Below are positions 35,476 to 53,548 of a stretch of 64,000 bases of DNA, in pieces. The stretch is taken from positions 186,001 to 250,000 of the forward strand of contig CAJNOJ010000064.1 of assembly GCA_905250025.1 (NCBI GenBank), in the 5' to 3' direction. The notes beneath the pieces were generated by a model. The model was not told the DNA's origin. It made no database searches and worked only from the letters and a program-made list of their open reading frames with translations. A program made the position numbers and the translations under genes. The first letter of the stretch is position 1, and the number at the start of each line of letters is the position of its first letter. The stretch is from Adineta ricciae (Eukaryota > Rotifera > Eurotatoria > Adinetida > Adinetidae).

Positions 35476-35934
35476 CACCAGTTGACTTCTCCTCAATAAC
35501 CTGCCAAATGCTATCAAAATTCTAACTTAATCTATCATACGAAAACTATTGATTTATGGATTATTGATAAGAATAAAAGCACTCATTATTGATTGTCGAT
35601 TTCATATTTGCTCAGAGAAAGCAGGACAAACAACTTCGTGATAGTCATCAAACTCTGAAAAATAAGATTTTGTCGTAGCCTAACGACATTGTGTATAAGT
35701 GAAATTGTGTTATAATTGACGAACCCTGGTTTTTTTTCGCAAATCCTGTATTCATTTCCATTTTGCACATAAAAACGTTTAAAGATTCTATTACATGTGA
35801 AATATCTATAACGAACAACAACTGAATACAGCCGAAAAGAAAAAAAAATAAAAGATTACAAATTGATTATGTGTCTTATAGAGAGAGATCGGTTTCCTCC
35901 TTGTACTGACTAGAAAAATCAACGCATGTCTATC
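35476..35934. other. Intergenic/5' region of RGM-like gene
   Basis: Contains a 60-codon minus-strand frame (35586-35768) with a possible exon end; not convincing as coding. Confidence 0.4.
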
Positions 35935-38900
35935 TTATGTTTCTTGTTTGAATTCGTTTAGATTAGTCATCAATGATGACGTGGCCGGAGGTGGTGGCAA
36001 AAATGAATCGAAGTATGGATAAGGATAAGTGGGTTGGAAAAACGATGCTGGGTATGATAATTCTTTTCGTGGTGCCATAAGATCCGATCGATTCATTATC
36101 GAATCATTCTCGTTCGATGTTTGTTGATACTTTAATAGACGCGATTTGTTCTCTTCATCCGAATCCATTGAAATACTTGGATGAATGCCTGAATTCTTCT
36201 GTTCACTCATTGGTATAACATCACAATCATCGGAATCTTCGTTGTTATCCGTATCGTCTTCATCACTCCATGAAGTAACACCCATGGACGAAGTTGATTC
36301 ATTTTCGGTGTAACGTAAACACTTCTTCTTTCGTTTGCAATGCTTACACCAATTGGCTTGCTGGTCAAGACCAAAGCGAGCTCGGCATTTCTTTTGATTG
36401 AGACACTCTTTACAGAAGAGAAAAGGAAATTTACGAAAAGAAACATTGGAGATGATTTACCGGCATTTTCACCACTTGCGGCTTTTTCTTGTTTTTTCCC
36501 TTTATTTCCACGTTTCTTCCGTACACCGTAGTTATCTCGAGCGGACCACCCCGGATACAACTGCATATGTTTCATGCGTTCATCTCGTGCCATGTCGTAA
36601 TACTTCTGTTGAACATTTCGATCCAGTTCATGCCACTAAATCAACAAACATCATCGTGCATTCGACAGCAAACGTCGAATTTACCTTTCGACCAAGAATC
36701 TGATTAATTGCCGCACTTTCTCGCAGTGTACACTCTTGTACAACATGAGCACGTTGTTCCTTCATGAATAGCATAAATGCATTGAGAGGCTTTTTAATAT
36801 GACTCTTTTTCGACTTATGAGGATCTTGATGCATCGATTGTTTATGCTGAGAGGATTGTTGCGAGTTGTTGTCGATAAAACGACGCATATGGGTCGGACG
36901 CTTGTGAGAAGACGACATCGAAGGAGATGGCGAGTTTTGAGAGAGAGGATAGCCAGGTGGAAGAGCAAAGGGAAACATTGGCGAACGCCTGAAATACAGA
37001 TGATCAGAAACGAGATCGATGAACGGTTTCCGAGTTACTTACCAAGGTTGCGAATATGGCGATTGAAAAGATGCAGGTGATGACAATGGATACATCGGAT
37101 TAGGCATGCCTAGATGGAATGAAACATTGAAGGTCAAATTGTTTAGTACTTTTGATTCGGATTTTGAAAGCAGATTTGAGATCTAAATTCTCCTTTTTGT
37201 CAATGAGGTATTCGAAGATTCTCAAGTATTTCATGATCTCAAATAGATTTCAACTCTTCGCCTCGATAAATCGAGATTTGTATTCATTCACGAATGAATA
37301 TTCCATTCTATTAATAGATCATTAAAAAAAAGCTTCTCTTAATAATTTACCAATGAATATTTCTCAACTAAGATCAAAGGCGAACAAAAAGGTTTTTTTA
37401 AAATACAATACGCATGAATTCTCATCAAGCATACAGCGAATTTTGTTTATTAAACCTATCTCGATTATCGGACATATTCTCTCGCTCTCATATTCCATTC
37501 TTTTTTGTTCTCTCATTGTCTTGGATCTCGTTAACAAGATCATTTTCCACTTTGTTAACCGTCAACTAACGACATATACGTCGATTAGCATTGCATGACT
37601 AATTCCGCTTGTTCGCATCTTGAAACCCACCTATTCATCAAATCGATCGATCGTCTTCTTTCTCTCACTGAAGTAGATATCAAAAGAAAGAAAGAATGAT
37701 TTAATGAAGTACTAAATGTATTTCCTATTTCCCGACGGACGAACGAGAGTTGAGTTCGATGTGAAGATGAATCGTTTGTTTTAAAGCATAATGTCATGAG
37801 TAACTCAGAATAAATGATTAGACTCTTTCTATGTGAAAAGTTTGAATACGCGAGTAACTTCATCTTCACATTTAACAATCAGAGAGAATAATAAATCAAC
37901 TCGCTTACCTATAGATTGGTCAACGTTCAGATTCGAAGTCGCCATATGTGCCGGTGGTGGAGGTGACATGAATTTCGATAATGATTCCAACGAAGGCATT
38001 TTCTCCTAGAGAATTCGAATGCACATGATATGCATGTTTATTCGTTCGTGCGTGATGAGCTTTTATGCTTTGCTTTAAATACTCAAAACGGATCTATTAA
38101 AAACATTCACCTGATTACTTTGTCAATAAATAACCTTTGATATGAGGAAGAGATTTTTATCAGATTGTCTTCGAACAATAACAAATTACCTTCGAGTCTT
38201 TGTCTTATCTCTCAACGACGTAAATGTTAATGAGAAATAGGCAAGCGATAACTTACGAAATTCTGCATGGGATTATTGCCGTGATAGTAAGGCGAGATAA
38301 AATACGGGAAAAAGCTATGAAGTTGCTGTTCACTGTTCAGTCGATCTGAAATCGAAAGAAATGAATTGATGACAATGCATTATCAAAAGAGTATTATGCG
38401 TACCGGTCAGATTTATTGATGAAGACTGTTGGGGTGACGACTAGAATATAGTGTGAATGATAAAGACATCTTAGAAGTGGAATTTCTTACTTCTTCTTCT
38501 TTGATGACGGGTGAAAGTCGATCGCTATTGTCGTCATCGTTCGTTTCCACATCTTCATGTTTTTCACATTCGAAAATCTTCACTTCATCCGTGTCATTTG
38601 AGTTATTCTCACTGCTACCACCACCACTGTCGACGGGATCTGAAGTTGTCAATATCGATGAAGACTTTTCCGTTGTTGTCATCGCTGCTTTCGATGATGA
38701 TTTGATGGAAAGATCAAGTGTCAAGTCGTTTGCACTCGGCTAAAAATTGAAATCTTTGATTATAACCAAGAAGAATTCAAAAGGCTTGTTCCAAAAAAAA
38801 TAACTTATTTCAATGGCAGCATCATTTTCTCTCTCACGATCTTTTTCTTCTTCTTCAGAGAGAGAGAGAGAGAGAGGGAGCGCGCGTGCGCGAGAAAAAT

Positions 38901-38945
38901 GAGAGACAAAGGGAAAAGACTTACCAGGATGATATTCGTCGGCAT
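35935..38945 (-). CDS. TCF/LEF (pangolin-like): TCF/LEF transcription factor with HMG box and C-clamp, copy B (503 aa)
   Basis: Nine exons (38925-38945, 38491-38739, 38404-38440, 38257-38345, 37909-38005, 37043-37109, 36685-36988, 36461-36635, 35935-36407) sum to 504 codons. A beta-catenin-binding-like motif ([15 protein letters not shown]) lies near residue 60. Then come Pro/Tyr/Ser-rich regions, and the HMG box [48 protein letters not shown], which is closer to vertebrate TCF7L2 than copy A is. The C-clamp is [19 protein letters not shown] and KRKKKC. The long C-terminal tail is acidic, ending Pro-rich. A GA-rich simple repeat (about 38857-38878) sits in its first intron. Introns of 130-800 nt in the 5' half make it the least compact gene here, in keeping with a regulated developmental gene. 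Confidence 0.93.
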
Positions 38946-41182
38946 TAGTAATTATATTTTTCCAACTGTAATCATAGAATTTCAGAACTAAAAATGTAAA
39001 TGAATGATTATAAGTTGCGATCAATTACATAAAAGTTAATCTTTTAATTATGTCGAATCTTTCTTTTTTATATAATGAGATTAGAAATTAAAGACTAGAA
39101 CCGATCGTGAAACTGCTCAACTCCTTTGACGAAGTAAAAAAAAGCAACTAAATTCATCGATGGCCTTCGTATGAAAATGAGGGGAATGTAAGCGCGGGCA
39201 TCGATCAAAACTGACCAACATACATTCTTTCTCATTTGTATGTGTGTACGCGTGCGCATTGACCTTCACTGTCTATCTAATAGAGTATGTTTTTGTATTG
39301 ATCTAAAGAACACAATAAGAGCGCGCCGTCCATCGGCGAGCAAACGAAGAGAACAGAAGAAAAGAAAAGAAAAATTTGTTCATTCATCTCTCTTGTTTTC
39401 AATGTACACATCATGAAAGTGAACATGTCAAACGAAGAAGAAAAACACAGATAAAAAATGAGCATTTCATTGTGAATTATGAACTCTTTTGTTGTACGAA
39501 GATACCGATCGAGCAGTTTTACATAAGAGTCTCGACTACTCCAGCATGAGAACATCGCGATCATCAAACTAGAACAAATATTGTTGTACTAGAATCAAAC
39601 ATGTACGGATTCCTCTTTGTTCAAAATGTTCGTTTGATATCCAAGTTCTTGAAGAAAACATCTTTCAAATGAATTTCGTAATTCCATGTGAAATTTATTC
39701 AAGTATAGACTTCATATTTTTCTCGATATTATCTCTGTTCCTTATCTTAATCGTATTTTGATATGCAACAAAAGCATCGTTACCTTGAACGTAAAAAACA
39801 AAATCAAGTTTTTTTTTTATATGCTTCCATGGACATCTTTCGTTAATGGTCTCTTCTTAATATTCTATACACAATAATAAAGTAACAAAAATAACGAGCA
39901 CATACATGTGAAATCATATTGAATGTATACAAATCATTTAGATTACTCGTTTGTCCAAACGTCTGACAGGCTTTTTACAAAAACTTCTGATTGACGGATT
40001 AATCCTTGAGATGAAGTCAAGGGTTCGCTTGTCTCTCGTTTATAGTATTCATTGTCGACGGATAATCCGTCAACAAGTGCTCGCCAATCGGTGATATAAT
40101 CGCTAGTAGTCAAGTATATATCATGAAGTTGTGTTCATATCCATATGTAAGTTTTCTCTTATTATTATTGTTGTCATCGTTAACAAAAAAAAAATATTCA
40201 CACCTGATCTTGAAAAGAAATGAAACTCTCCTGATCAAATTCAGTTTATTTTTCTTCCACGTAAGTATACGACAACTGTGACAAGTTGTCCGTTTATTTC
40301 TCTGCACATTCGTTTCATATCAGATTTAAAAGAGCTATGTATATTGACAATATAGACAAGCACAAACATGTTAGATAGAAGGTATAAAACCTGAAGAAAA
40401 GTAAAAGAATCTCCTCCCTCTTTCTGTTGTTTCGTTACAATTGATTATTTTATTACGACGACGACGACGACGATAAAGATTCTCTTGCATTATCTACTAC
40501 CGCTCGAAAGTTAGACGATAAAACAAATGACAACATTCATTGTCCTTCTCGCGTGGCTTTGAATAACATGAGCAAGATGGTGTGGATATGTTTACGGCTT
40601 TGATATATACGCTTGTTAAAGTAACTTGAGTACCTATTCTCTAAGAAAAAATGAGATGTAGTTGGACAAAATCAACTCATTTTGGTTACTTTGTTGATGC
40701 GTTGACGGCAATGTGCTGAGATAAGTGAGTGGAAGGGATGAGTATTTTCTCGCGTTTTGAACAATCTTTATTTCTTATCGTTATTATTAGTTAAAGAAAA
40801 ACGCTTGTAAAAATCTTGAAGATAAAACATCATAAAAAGGAAAGAGAACGAGGGACGCAATTCGAACTCATAAACTGACAGTAAAAGAGAAAATGTGAAG
40901 AGAAAAAAAAAGAACTGTTTTGTTCGCTTTGATAAATAAATTCATCTGTTTTGTAAGAACGTTTGATTAAACCTTTGTTTTTTCTTGCGTCTTATGTTTA
41001 GTCACTGTCGATAGTTCAGTCAATTAAGTCATATCTATACACAAGTGTCTGTCTCGCGTCAGGACATACGATCGATTGTGTTTTTTATCGTTCGGATCGA
41101 GAGAAGAACAATCGTGGCCAGACATACTCTTTCTCTTTTAGAAAATAACCATTCTTTGTCAATGCCTCGAATAACCTGAATA
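38946..41182. other. Intergenic 2.2 kb between divergent TCF/LEF-B and Shark
   Basis: The longest gene-free stretch. It holds an ACG trinucleotide run (about 40456-40473) and many short A/T tracts, and minus-strand open frames with no support. Likely the regulatory space of TCF/LEF-B, whose 5' UTR starts here. Confidence 0.5.
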
Positions 41183-44081
41183 ATGAACTCGTTATCATAT
41201 GACTCGATGGATCAGTCCCTGTCCAGTCTTTTGAAAACTCATTCCCTTACTCAGCTACTTACACGGGATCACGAGCAATTAGTAACTCAATCACATTTCA
41301 TATCCTATTACCATCCAAATATCGATCGAGAGAAAGCTGAACAATTACTCAAAACAAACTATTCGAAATCGAATTCTGATGGCTTATTTCTAATACGAAA
41401 TTGCACAACTTCATCAAAAGATTTCAGTTTATCATTGATTTCTAATAACCGATGTTATCATTACAAAATACAACTGATTTATGATATCTTTTTCTCAATC
41501 GGTATTGCATGACGTCATTTTCAAGTTTTATATCCTCCTTCGCTTTTCTGTTCTTCACTAGATTCCGGACCACAAATTGCTGGGCTAGATAATTTAGTAC
41601 ATTATTATCAACAACGTGCTGACGGACTTGTTTGTACACTTGCCAATGAATTCATTCAAGGTCAACCACCTCCGCTTGCTGCCCGTTGTATGGGCACAAC
41701 GAATGTTCTTCATCGAGCCTGTAAAGAAGGTAATCTGGATGTCGTAAGAAGAATTCTTTCGTCGGAATATGTCAATCATCAGCCTGATGTTAATGGGAAA
41801 GATTCTCACGGTTCAACCGCACTTCACGAAGCGAGTTATCTTGGCTATGATGATATCGTTCGATTGTTAATCAATGCCCAATGCAATGTTCTTGTTCGCG
41901 ATGCAAATGGTGCGACCGCTTTACATCGAGTAAATAGGTCTTCAAACTTTCAATTGAAAACAAAACAGAATCTTCTTTAGGCGGCAGCAGGTGATCGTTC
42001 GTCAACATTATTGATCTTAATAAAAGAAGGTCTAGCAGATTATGAAGAACGTAATTATAAAAACTCTTGGGTACCATTACATGAAGCCGCATTTCACGAT
42101 TCAGTTGATTGTATTCAAGTTTTACTCGATTGTGGTGCACCATTACGTCCACGAACTGATCAAGGTAAAACTCCTTTGCAAATAGCTGAAGAAGGTCAAT
42201 GCACTGACTCAATTGCTCTCTTACGTCAATATAAAACTCCACCAGCCAAATCATCTCGATCGGATTGGTTCCATGATCAATTGTATTTTGAACGCTTTGC
42301 CGCGAAAAAATTAATTGAGTCAGTTAACACAGACTCTTCCAATGGTTTGTTCGTTGTTCGTTACAGTTCACAAAACTTGAAGAATTATGCTTTGACACTT
42401 TACTATGAAAAAGAATTTTACAATTTTGAAATCATTTGTCAAAATGAAAACAGTTTCTATATTGATGATGGGCCGTACTTTGAATCGTTGGAGCATCTAA
42501 TTGACCATTATTGTCGAATACCCGATGGATTACCGACGGTACTAACATGCTCGGTAAATCAAGCCAAAGAGATTGTTCCGAGCCGTGTACAATCATTCAC
42601 AAAATCTCAAACCAATCATAAAGTAGCAGGTATATCTGTCTGTTAATTACTGTTCCCTTTCCTTTACGTATCGACTCCGTCTAGAAACGTCAATACCGAC
42701 AAAACCAACTATCAGCCGTCAAACAAATGTGGAGGCAACTAAAATAATCCCTCGTTCGAAATTTGTCAATTCTCTAAGTAGTTCGATAACCTCTCTCAAT
42801 TCCTCGTGTTCTCGTTCGTATGGTTCATCGACTCAAGAAAGTCCTCTGTCAACATCATCATCGAATGCATCACTTGCAAGCAGCAGTCCAAGCAAATCGG
42901 CAATATTACTCGTTCCTAAGGAGAACTCTCTCCGCGATCGACGAAAGACTGTAGGTGATCAACCTCTAGCATACATATCAGATCTTTCTAAAGAAGCAAA
43001 AATCAAACGATTGGCCACATCGGTCGGGAAATTCGAAAAACAAAATTCATCCAAACTGAAACATATTCTACCTGATCAAATTCAACAGGTTGCTAAATTA
43101 GGCGAAGGAGAATTCGGTGAGGTTTACGAAGGTCTCTATCAAGAAAATTCACTAGCTCTACCAGTTGCCATCAAAGTTCTCAAAGATTATACCTATTCGG
43201 CTAAACAAGACTTTCTTCGTGAAGCGGAACATATGTCTCGACTGGATCATCATTGTATCTGTAAACTATATGGCATCGTCGATTCAAACAATAATGCTAT
43301 GATGATGATTCTAGAACTGTTACTTCTTGGATCGATGGCGGATTATCTCTGGAAGCATAAGTTACGAGTTAGTGAATATCGACTAAAGTTATGGGCCTCG
43401 CAGATCGCAGACGGAATGAAATATATGGAACACAAAGGAATTGTACATCGCGATCTAGCCGCTCGAAACATTCTTCTGCAATCAATTGATCAAGTTAAAA
43501 TAAGGTAATCGTCGACATCGAGATGAAAAATAAACTTATACGATCAATTCTAGTGATTTCGGCCTATCGAGATGTATTGATACGGATATCTATGTACAGA
43601 AATCGGATAGTAAAATTCCAGTGAAATGGTACTCACCAGAAGCGATAAGCGTAGGACGATTTACCTCGAAATCGGACGTTTGGTCATTTGGTGTGACTAT
43701 GTGGGAAATGTTTTCCTACGCTGCGAATCCATATGGTTAGAATCATTGAATATTTATTCTAATTTGTCAATCTTACATTTATTTTCAGGAGATATGAGCG
43801 GTAGTGAAGTATATTATTCGTTAAAGCATGGATCTCGTCTTAGTCGACCAGTAGGCTGTCCATTGTCTATGTATCAAATAATGCTTCTTTGTTGGAAATG
43901 GGATGAGAAGCAACGGCCGACATTCTATCAACTCGTTCGATTGATAAAATGCGAATTTATCGATCGTCATTTGAATAAGACTTATCGACGATCGATATCG
44001 GTCGCTGATGAGATTCATGGCGAAAAAGAGAATACTTTTGATAACGCCGAGCAAGAATTGAAGAAGATTATTCAATTTTGA
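41183..44081 (+). CDS. Shark: Shark/HTK16-type non-receptor tyrosine kinase (SH2-ankyrin-SH2-kinase), 876 aa
   Basis: Six exons (41183-41501, 41562-41929, 41981-42629, 42685-43504, 43554-43735, 43789-44081) sum to 877 codons. Domain order is SH2 ([20 protein letters not shown]), five ankyrin repeats ([60 protein letters not shown]), a second SH2 ([20 protein letters not shown]), a Ser-rich linker, and the kinase: [54 protein letters not shown]. All catalytic residues are present. Shark kinases relay signals from Draper/CED-1-type phagocytic and epithelial receptors in invertebrates and are missing from vertebrates. It sits 840 bp upstream of the gamma-syntrophin on the same strand. Confidence 0.95.
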
Positions 44082-44921
44082 ACCGGTCCTTCATTCTGTT
44101 TTCGATCACCTGTGAAAATATTTGTATATATTCTCTGCTTGCGTTTCACTTTTTCTTTTAATGTGGTTTGTTTTGTGTTAAGTTATACAAATAGAAAAAC
44201 TAAATGTCTTTTTCTGCATCAACCTTGACTATGAAATCTATTTTAATGACTTTGCCCTTTCGACAAACATCATCCGTCTTCTTTGTTCCACCGGATGTCA
44301 AAATTTCCTTCTCGTGATCACATATATTGAAGATCATGCAAGCATAGATCTATATATCTAATAAGTAATTTCATTTTCACCATTGACTCGAATAGTAATA
44401 AGGAAAGAAAAAGGCGAGCGAGCAACAAGATTGTCGTTTTATGCTTGTTGGTTAGAAAAGACAAGCTTGTCAGTCAACAGAACAATGATGTCTGAAGGCA
44501 TTTGTTCCAAGTGCTTGAATGCAATCGCTGATCAGCAATGCACGAGACTGATAAGTATCGTCAATTAGGTTGGTTATTCTTCTCTAGTCGGAGACGTTCA
44601 TTGAAAAACCTTACAGCAATGATTTTATCGACATTCTGTTGTACTTTCTTTTCCTTTCCGACGAAATTCCTTTTTCCATTGTATTACGTTCGACTTACAA
44701 TGAATGATAGACTAGAAAAAGAAAACAACGACTACGCTCTTACTAATGATGAAGTCGAAGGACGTGTGAACTCGATGATAGCTTCTATCAACGTCATACT
44801 TCAATTTTTCAGATATGATGATATGAACAATCTCCAATATTGATGATATATCGTTTTTTGTGTAGTCAAACATCATTATCTTCTTCATCGAAGATACATA
44901 CATGAAGGCAAAACACACCGT
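44082..44921. other. Intergenic, Shark to syntrophin
   Basis: T-rich 3' region; a 101-codon open frame at 44538-44843 lacks support. Confidence 0.5.
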
Positions 44922-46669
44922 ATGTTACCACGTCGAATAATTAGATATGCTCTATCGCCACGGACGAAAATATTAATGGATGATCAGCAGCATACCTATC
45001 CGGTCGAAATACTCTTTGAAGAACAAATTACATTGAGCGATGGATATTCCAAACCACATTCTGTTCTACTTCAATTAACATCAGAATCATTGATTATTCA
45101 ACCTGTAGCGACGATTTCGAAGTTACCATTGAATAAACAAGACGTTCAAACAACGACAATACGAACAGTAACAATTTCACGACATCCAGTTACGCGTTCA
45201 CTTGGATTTTGGATCAAAGGTGGTTCGGATACTGGTAAATCGAAAGAATGTTCCTCACGCCAAGTGTTCGTGTAACAATGCTTTTCTATCTTCTTAGGTT
45301 TTCCAATTCTCATTTCGCGTGTTCGTGATGGCAGTGCGGATCTACTAAACATTGGCGATGCAATTCTGAGTATCAATAATGAAGATATCACTAATTCAAC
45401 TCACGATCAAGTTATCAATCAATTGCATGATACACCTGGTGAACAAGTCACCTTAACAGTTAAATATATGAAAGAAATGGCTACATATTTACATTTAACG
45501 ACAGAAAAATCTCGTCCATCTGTCCTACATAGTAGTTTAACATTACCAAGACGATATTTAATTCGAGATAGTCAAGAGCAAAAACGCCTGTCAGCAGAAT
45601 ATCCACTGGAATACCGAGATGACACGAACCGTCAGCGATGGTCCTTATTATTACCTGATCAATCAAAATCAAAAGTAAGATCCAAACCACATTTACTCGT
45701 CTCTCACGAGCTCTATATTTGTAGAAGATTGGTAATTATGAGTTCGGCTATGCGAAAACTCAAGAATACTCTCTTCTCTATGCATACGTAACTCAATATT
45801 TAAATGGTACAGACAAATTACGCACTAATTCGTTTCAAGTACATGCTCTCAATGGTTCTCAAACTGGGATTCTTATTGCAAATACCTTTCTTCAACAGAA
45901 CATGTGGATTTCTCGTATCAATATGGTTATACGTAATCTAACGACACGTATCCTATCTGAAATGAACCAAACATTATTATCCAACGAACAAATCTTCTAC
46001 ACGACATGGATTCACGAACGTGATATAAACCCACATGAAAATCTTCTTCCACAATGGAAAGCGATATTTCTCGTATTCAAAGGCAGTGACTTATATATCT
46101 TTGACGAGAACCAATCTCCACCTTTGCGCACATATGATTTCATTCGCTGTACGCGCGTCTATTCACTCATTGAAGTTTTTATTGAAACTGTGTCGATTAA
46201 AGATTGTCTCGACGATCGTCGCTATTGTTTCACATTGACATTACTTAATGACACGAAAATTGAGTGTCGGTATTTAAATTTTGAACGTAAAATCGAATAT
46301 GATGATTTTATTTTAAACTATCAACGATCGCTCTATATATCAGTTTACTCGACACAAAATCGAACATTTGGTTGTCTCTTCCATGGACAAATCTGCCGAT
46401 TGATCATTGATGTTAACAAAGGATTCGAAATGTATAATAATCAAACGAGTATTTTACTATGGACATATTCATTCGAACAACTTCATGCCAGTTCCGATAA
46501 TGGCCGAGATGAAATCTATTTTCAATTTAATCGCCATTCGACGTTCGACGACGACGAAAATCGAATTCATATCGCCGTACAATGTCAACAGTTGAAAAGA
46601 CTCATTCATGTAATTAATTCTTTCTTAACTGTGAAGTTTCTCGGACAAAAAGAAGATGTCATTACCTAA
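44922..46669 (+). CDS. SNTG1/2-like: Gamma-syntrophin-like protein (544 aa)
   Basis: Three exons (44922-45234, 45298-45674, 45725-46669) sum to 545 codons. A short N-terminal PH-like strand pair precedes a PDZ domain: VTISRHPVTRSLGFWIKGGS, FPILISRVRDGSADLLNIGD, DAILSINNEDITNSTHDQVI. After it come the second PH half (RQRWSLLLPDQ...) and a PH domain plus syntrophin-unique region (LPQWKAIFLVFKGSDLYIFD, TRVYSLIEVFIETVSIKD). The lack of the long split loop and the PDZ sequence favour the gamma group over alpha/beta. Syntrophins link dystrophin-complex proteins to channels and signalling enzymes through PDZ. Its stop lies 52 bp from the convergent short meckelin gene. Confidence 0.88.
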
Positions 46670-46721
46670 ATAATAGATGATTTTTTTATTTGCACGATTT
46701 CGAATACCGTCACAATCAATG

Positions 46722-48540
<1,819 letters not shown>

Positions 48541-49138
48541 GAAATTCTAAAAGAAAATGACAAGTTGATTAAAAAATGAAGGAACATGCAAAAGAAAAGA
48601 AAGAAAGAGAAACCTATATGCATACTTGGCAAGAGAAGTACTAAATACACATGATCGATAAGAGCTCTTACAGACAAACATTCTCTTCTTTTCCTTTCCT
48701 CTGCAATCAACTTTATGATAGTAGTGATAGTAACTCCTGACTACGAAAATGCCTAATGACTTTGACAACGTAGTCAATTTGTAAATATGTCAGTCATTTA
48801 ATCATTTGATGGATGGTGTCGAACAAATGAGAACTAAAAGAGAGAAGAACGCTTAATAAATATTTCATCGTCGGACAATTGATCGTGTATGCAAATGGAA
48901 TAAACGTTTGCTGTTGGATACATGACTCACTATTAATCAAATTGACAAATGGATCCGTCTTATAACTACCACCTGTAGATTTCTTGTTGCTGGGAAACAG
49001 CATGTTGAAATGTTTGATAAAAGAACAAGTCAGTGTGATTCATTTGAATACTATTAGTGAAGCTTTTAAATCATCAATAAGGAGAAATATCGTTTTATTC
49101 AATAAAAAAGAAACGTCACAATGTCGTTAGAAAAACAT
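48541..49138. other. Spacer between the two meckelin genes
   Basis: Only about 600 bp, too short for the 2.3 kb N-terminal coding part of meckelin. It has one 69-codon minus-strand frame (48794-49003) with no match to the meckelin ectodomain, which might be a first exon. Confidence 0.45.
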
Positions 49139-53331
<4,193 letters not shown>

Positions 53332-53548
53332 CTTTCTTTTCTTAGAGAAAAGAATGAATCAATAAGTAATCATGTGGATTTCATCTTTCTTTCTCGTTGC
53401 CAAGGGATAACCATTAGAAATATGAGAGAAATAATTTGATTGGTGAAACGCATTCTCGAATCAAGAAATATTTGTAGTTTGTTCATTCATTACTATTATT
53501 ATCATCTCATTTCATTTCATTTCATTTCAATTTGCTAGTCTAATTTCA
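53332..53548. promoter_or_regulatory. Bidirectional promoter region, TMEM67 and DNM1L
   Basis: 217 bp between two divergent ATGs. It holds a TTTCA pentanucleotide run (about 53505-53530) and no TATA box on either strand. Confidence 0.6.

Noticed and set aside
44538-44843. 101-codon frame between Shark and syntrophin
   Set aside because: No similarity or splice signal; composition equal to the surrounding AT-rich spacer.
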